Below, piece after piece: positions 44,347-46,665 of a DNA stretch of 46,665 nucleotides. The number at the start of each line of letters is the position of its first letter. Positions within the stretch are counted from its first letter, which is position 1. Source of the stretch: Idiomarinaceae bacterium (lineage in GTDB: Bacteria > Pseudomonadota > Gammaproteobacteria > Enterobacterales > Alteromonadaceae); contig NYWU01000022.1 of NCBI GenBank assembly GCA_002685255.1, positions 1-46,665 on the forward strand, given 5' to 3'. Under the pieces are notes generated by a model, which saw only the letters and a program-made list of their open reading frames with translations, was not told the origin of the DNA and searched no databases. A program made the translations under genes and the position numbers.

Positions 44347-45489
44347 ATGCAGTACAGCCGTCGTTTCTCGATTGGATTAGTCATTAACCCGTTTGCGGGG
44401 ATAGGGGGCGCAGTCGCCCTAAAAGGCAGTGATGGCGAGCAAACACGCCAAAAGGCGCTTGCCTTAGGGGCAACCCCAAAAGCCAACCAACGCGTCTCGA
44501 CGGCGCTACGTGAGTTAAAGCAATTAGCTGACCAAGTTCATTTTATTACCGCTGCTGGCGCCATGGGTGCCGACGTGCTCGACGCGTTAGGCTTTAGCCA
44601 CGACGTCGTTTATCAATCCAGTGCTGAACAAACTGAAGCCTCGGATACACAAGCAGCGGTGACTGCGATTCAGCAGCACCGCCCCGATGTCATCGTGTTT
44701 GCGGGTGGGGATGGAACTGCCCGCGATGTGTATCAAGTTATCGATGACGAACAGCTGGTGTTAGGCATTCCGGCTGGCGTTAAAATCCACTCGGGGGTGT
44801 ATAGCATCAGCCCCAAAGCAGCCGCGCGCGTGATCGAAAACATGGTCAGTGGTGGGTTATCGAGCGTTCGCTATGCGGATGTGATGGATATCGATGAAGC
44901 GTTATTTCGACAAGGCACGGTCAAGGCAAAACGCTTTGGCGAAATGTTAGTGCCTGACGAGTTGCAGTATATCCAAGCGGTAAAAATGGGTGGCAAAGAG
45001 AGCGATGAACTCGTGTTGGCAGACTTAGCTGCTGAGATCGAGGAGCGTTTGGATGAAGAATATTTGATTGTAGGGTCCGGTTCGACCATAAACGCTATTA
45101 TGGAAGACTTGGGGCTGAGCAATACATTGCTCGGTGTCGACTGGGTGCATGATGGTCAGGTGTTGGCACAGGATCTCACTGAGGCTGAACTGTATCAACG
45201 GGTGACCGCTTTACCGCAGGGGCAGGTCAAGCTATTGGTGACCGTGATCGGCGGTCAAGGGCACGTTATTGGGCGTGGTAATCAGCAATTGAGTCCACGT
45301 GTGTTAGAAGCCGTTGGACGTGAGAATCTTTGGATTGTTGCAACGAAAACTAAACTGAAAGGTTTAGACGGACGCCCGTTACGCATTGATTCAGGGGATG
45401 AAGCGCTCGACCACGCATGGTCCGGTATGATTTCGGTCATAACCGGTTACCATGATGAAGTGGTCGTGCGTATTGAGGCGGTAGATTAA
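44347..45489 (+). CDS. ATP-NAD kinase-like family protein
   Basis: A 380-residue protein of the NAD-kinase-like (PpnK-superfamily) ATP-NAD kinase family. The nucleotide motif GGDGT is at 120-124; SIGLVINPFAGIGG opens the protein and GLSVRYADVMDIDE and VVTVIGGQGHVIGRGNQQLSP lie in the C-terminal half, in sections. It is longer than the housekeeping NadK (about 290), so it is a separate family; its substrate is unproven. It ends 4 nt inside the convergent ferredoxin gene. Confidence 0.85.
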   Translation: MQYSRRFSIGLVINPFAGIGGAVALKGSDGEQTRQKALALGATPKANQRVSTALRELKQLADQVHFITAAGAMGADVLDALGFSHDVVYQSSAEQTEASDTQAAVTAIQQHRPDVIVFAGGDGTARDVYQVIDDEQLVLGIPAGVKIHSGVYSISPKAAARVIENMVSGGLSSVRYADVMDIDEALFRQGTVKAKRFGEMLVPDELQYIQAVKMGGKESDELVLADLAAEIEERLDEEYLIVGSGSTINAIMEDLGLSNTLLGVDWVHDGQVLAQDLTEAELYQRVTALPQGQVKLLVTVIGGQGHVIGRGNQQLSPRVLEAVGRENLWIVATKTKLKGLDGRPLRIDSGDEALDHAWSGMISVITGYHDEVVVRIEAVD

Positions 45490-45809
45490 AACTGACGCTT
45501 AGGTAAGTGGACGACAAGTCCGTCGAGCGCTTCGGTCATTTCAATCTGGCAACTTAAGCGGCTGTTGTCTTCCGGATCTATTGCCATATCGAGCATGTCT
45601 TCTTCTTGCTCGGACGCTTCGGGTAGTTTGCTTAACCACGCTTTGTCGACATAAACATGACACGTAGCGCAGGATAAAACACCGCCACATTCACCGACAA
45701 TTCCGTCGATGAAATTTTCAGTTGCGGCTTCCATGACATTGGTACCCACATCAACGTCGGCCTCGTGTTGACCACCATCGGCATCAACAAAATATACGGT
45801 TGGCATCAT
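45486..45809 (-). CDS. 2Fe-2S ferredoxin (adrenodoxin type)
   Basis: A 107-residue ferredoxin. The cluster cysteines are C41, C47, C50 and C87 (CX5CX2CX36C), as in adrenodoxin/Fdx. The acidic C-terminal half suggests binding to a basic partner. It stands alone, not in an isc cluster. Two ATG codons adjoin; the second (MPTVYF) is better spaced from the AAAGGA site. It overlaps the NAD-kinase-like gene by 4 nt at their 3' ends. Confidence 0.92.
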   Translation of the reverse strand: MMPTVYFVDADGGQHEADVDVGTNVMEAATENFIDGIVGECGGVLSCATCHVYVDKAWLSKLPEASEQEEDMLDMAIDPEDNSRLSCQIEMTEALDGLVVHLPKRQF

Positions 45810-45826
45810 TCATTCCTTTTACTGCA

Positions 45827-45855
45827 TTCATAATTGTTGCCCGATAGGATAGAAT
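45827..45855 (+). promoter_or_regulatory. possible sigma70 promoter of the purine permease gene
   Basis: TTCATA (45827-45832) and TAGAAT (45850-45855) with a 17-nt spacer lie about 60 nt before the permease ATG. The leader shows no aptamer I recognise. Confidence 0.4.
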
Positions 45856-45915
45856 ACGCGGCTTTTAAGCTCAATCCAAAAATCGCATTTGTAGCACAAA
45901 TAGGGTGGGAATTTC

Positions 45916-46665
45916 ATGCAAGCAGTGGCGGCTTGGTTAGATAAATGGTTTGGTTTTTATAGTCGCGGGAGCTCGGTTAAAAAGGAAGTCATTGGTGGCG
46001 CGACAACCTTTCTAACCATGGCATATATTATTTTTGTTAATCCATCGATTCTGAGTGAAGCGGGCATGGATTATGGAGCAGTTTTTGTTGCGACGTGTTT
46101 AGCCGCTGCAATAGGTTGCTTTGTGATGGGGTTTTGGGCGAACTATCCCGTCGCCTTAGCACCCGGCATGGGTCTCAATGCGTTCTTTACTTACTCCGTT
46201 GTTGGCGGAATGGGCTATGATTGGCAGACTGCTCTCGGCGCGGTATTTTTCTCCGGTATTACCTTCTTCTTATTATCGGTGTTCCGCGTGCGAGAATGGA
46301 TTATCCAGTCCATTCCAATGACGTTACGTCGAGCGATAGCTGCCGGTATTGGAGCTTTTTTAGCGCTTATTGGATTAAAAAACGCAAATATTGTAGTGGC
46401 TAATGACGCTACCATTGTGACGCTAGGTCACTTAGGCGATCCATCGGTTATTCTCGCGGCGTTTGGTTTCTTTACGATTATTGGATTAGCGGCGCGAGGT
46501 GTGCAAGGTGCTGCGTTGATGAGCATCCTTGCTATTACCTTAATTGCTTGGGTTTTAGGTTACGTAGATTTTACTGGCATAGCCTCAATGCCGCCGAGCT
46601 TAGCGCCGACGTTTATGCAGATGAATATCGAAGCTGCGTTTGACTTAGGTATGCTCTCGGTGATC
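45916..46665 (+). CDS. NCS2/AzgA family purine permease, partial
   Basis: The first 250 residues of a membrane transporter, cut by the right window edge. VKKEVIGGATTFLTMAYIIFVNPSIL in sections, VALAPGMGLNAFFTYSVV and the repeated hydrophobic helices mark the AzgA/PbuG hypoxanthine-guanine group of NCS2. GGGTGG-type ribosome-binding sequence (45903-45909) precedes the ATG. Substrate is inferred from the family. Confidence 0.9.
   Translation, partial: MQAVAAWLDKWFGFYSRGSSVKKEVIGGATTFLTMAYIIFVNPSILSEAGMDYGAVFVATCLAAAIGCFVMGFWANYPVALAPGMGLNAFFTYSVVGGMGYDWQTALGAVFFSGITFFLLSVFRVREWIIQSIPMTLRRAIAAGIGAFLALIGLKNANIVVANDATIVTLGHLGDPSVILAAFGFFTIIGLAARGVQGAALMSILAITLIAWVLGYVDFTGIASMPPSLAPTFMQMNIEAAFDLGMLSVI

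Noticed and set aside
45841-45915. Purine riboswitch before the AzgA-type permease
   Set aside because: The leader of about 60 nt lacks the three-way-junction loops and conserved core of a purine aptamer.

Overview
The window looks like chromosomal DNA of a marine gammaproteobacterium, most likely from the Idiomarinaceae or a close Alteromonadales relative. This is an inference from protein character and gene order: a metT-leuW type tRNA pair, lolB-ispE-prs-rplY-pth-ychF divergent from hemA-prfA-prmC-sirB2-sirB1-kdsA, ratA-ratB divergent from smpB, prmB-aroC-epmC, and a PsrA-FadE pair. I saw no insertion sequence, prophage, CRISPR array or rRNA.

Layout. Positions 1-250 hold two minus-strand tRNA genes (Met then Leu in transcription order) with a strong promoter. 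fumC and a short-chain dehydrogenase follow on the minus strand. Positions 2544-6776 hold a tight four-gene plus-strand operon: secreted cupredoxin, membrane GGDEF-EAL protein, DUF3034 outer-membrane protein and exported truncated haemoglobin. A bidirectional terminator separates it from the minus-strand housekeeping run ychF, pth, rplY, prs, ispE, lolB. The divergent hemA operon carries an extra response regulator whose C-terminus is a decayed HD-GYP domain, and a DUF819 membrane protein just before kdsA. Then come a TrkH potassium transporter, a GufA-type ZIP transporter and a secreted metallo-beta-lactamase-fold hydrolase.

Positions 23466-26578 are a fatty-acid module: a PsrA-like TetR repressor with a palindromic operator on its own promoter, followed by fadE. 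An S41 protease lipoprotein, nagZ, and divergent queC/queE follow. Positions 30532-39121 are a compact Tad/Flp pilus locus: Flp pilin, a TadG-like protein, two further class III prepilin-like proteins, an orphan protein, CpaB, secretin, TadA ATPase, TadB, TadC, a DUF192 protein, a TadD-like lipoprotein and an orphan. It has no visible TadZ/CpaE or prepilin peptidase. It abuts smpB, after which the window returns to core genes (ratA, ratB, sixA, smrB, prmB, aroC, epmC), a tiny entericidin-like lipoprotein, a NAD-kinase-like protein, a 2Fe-2S ferredoxin, and the start of an AzgA-type purine permease cut by the right edge.

The most interesting parts are the cupredoxin/c-di-GMP/DUF3034/globin operon, which looks like an envelope redox-sensing module; the reduced Tad locus with its overlapping orphan genes; and the response regulator with a dead HD-GYP domain. 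All functional statements rest on reading motifs by eye; no database search was run.
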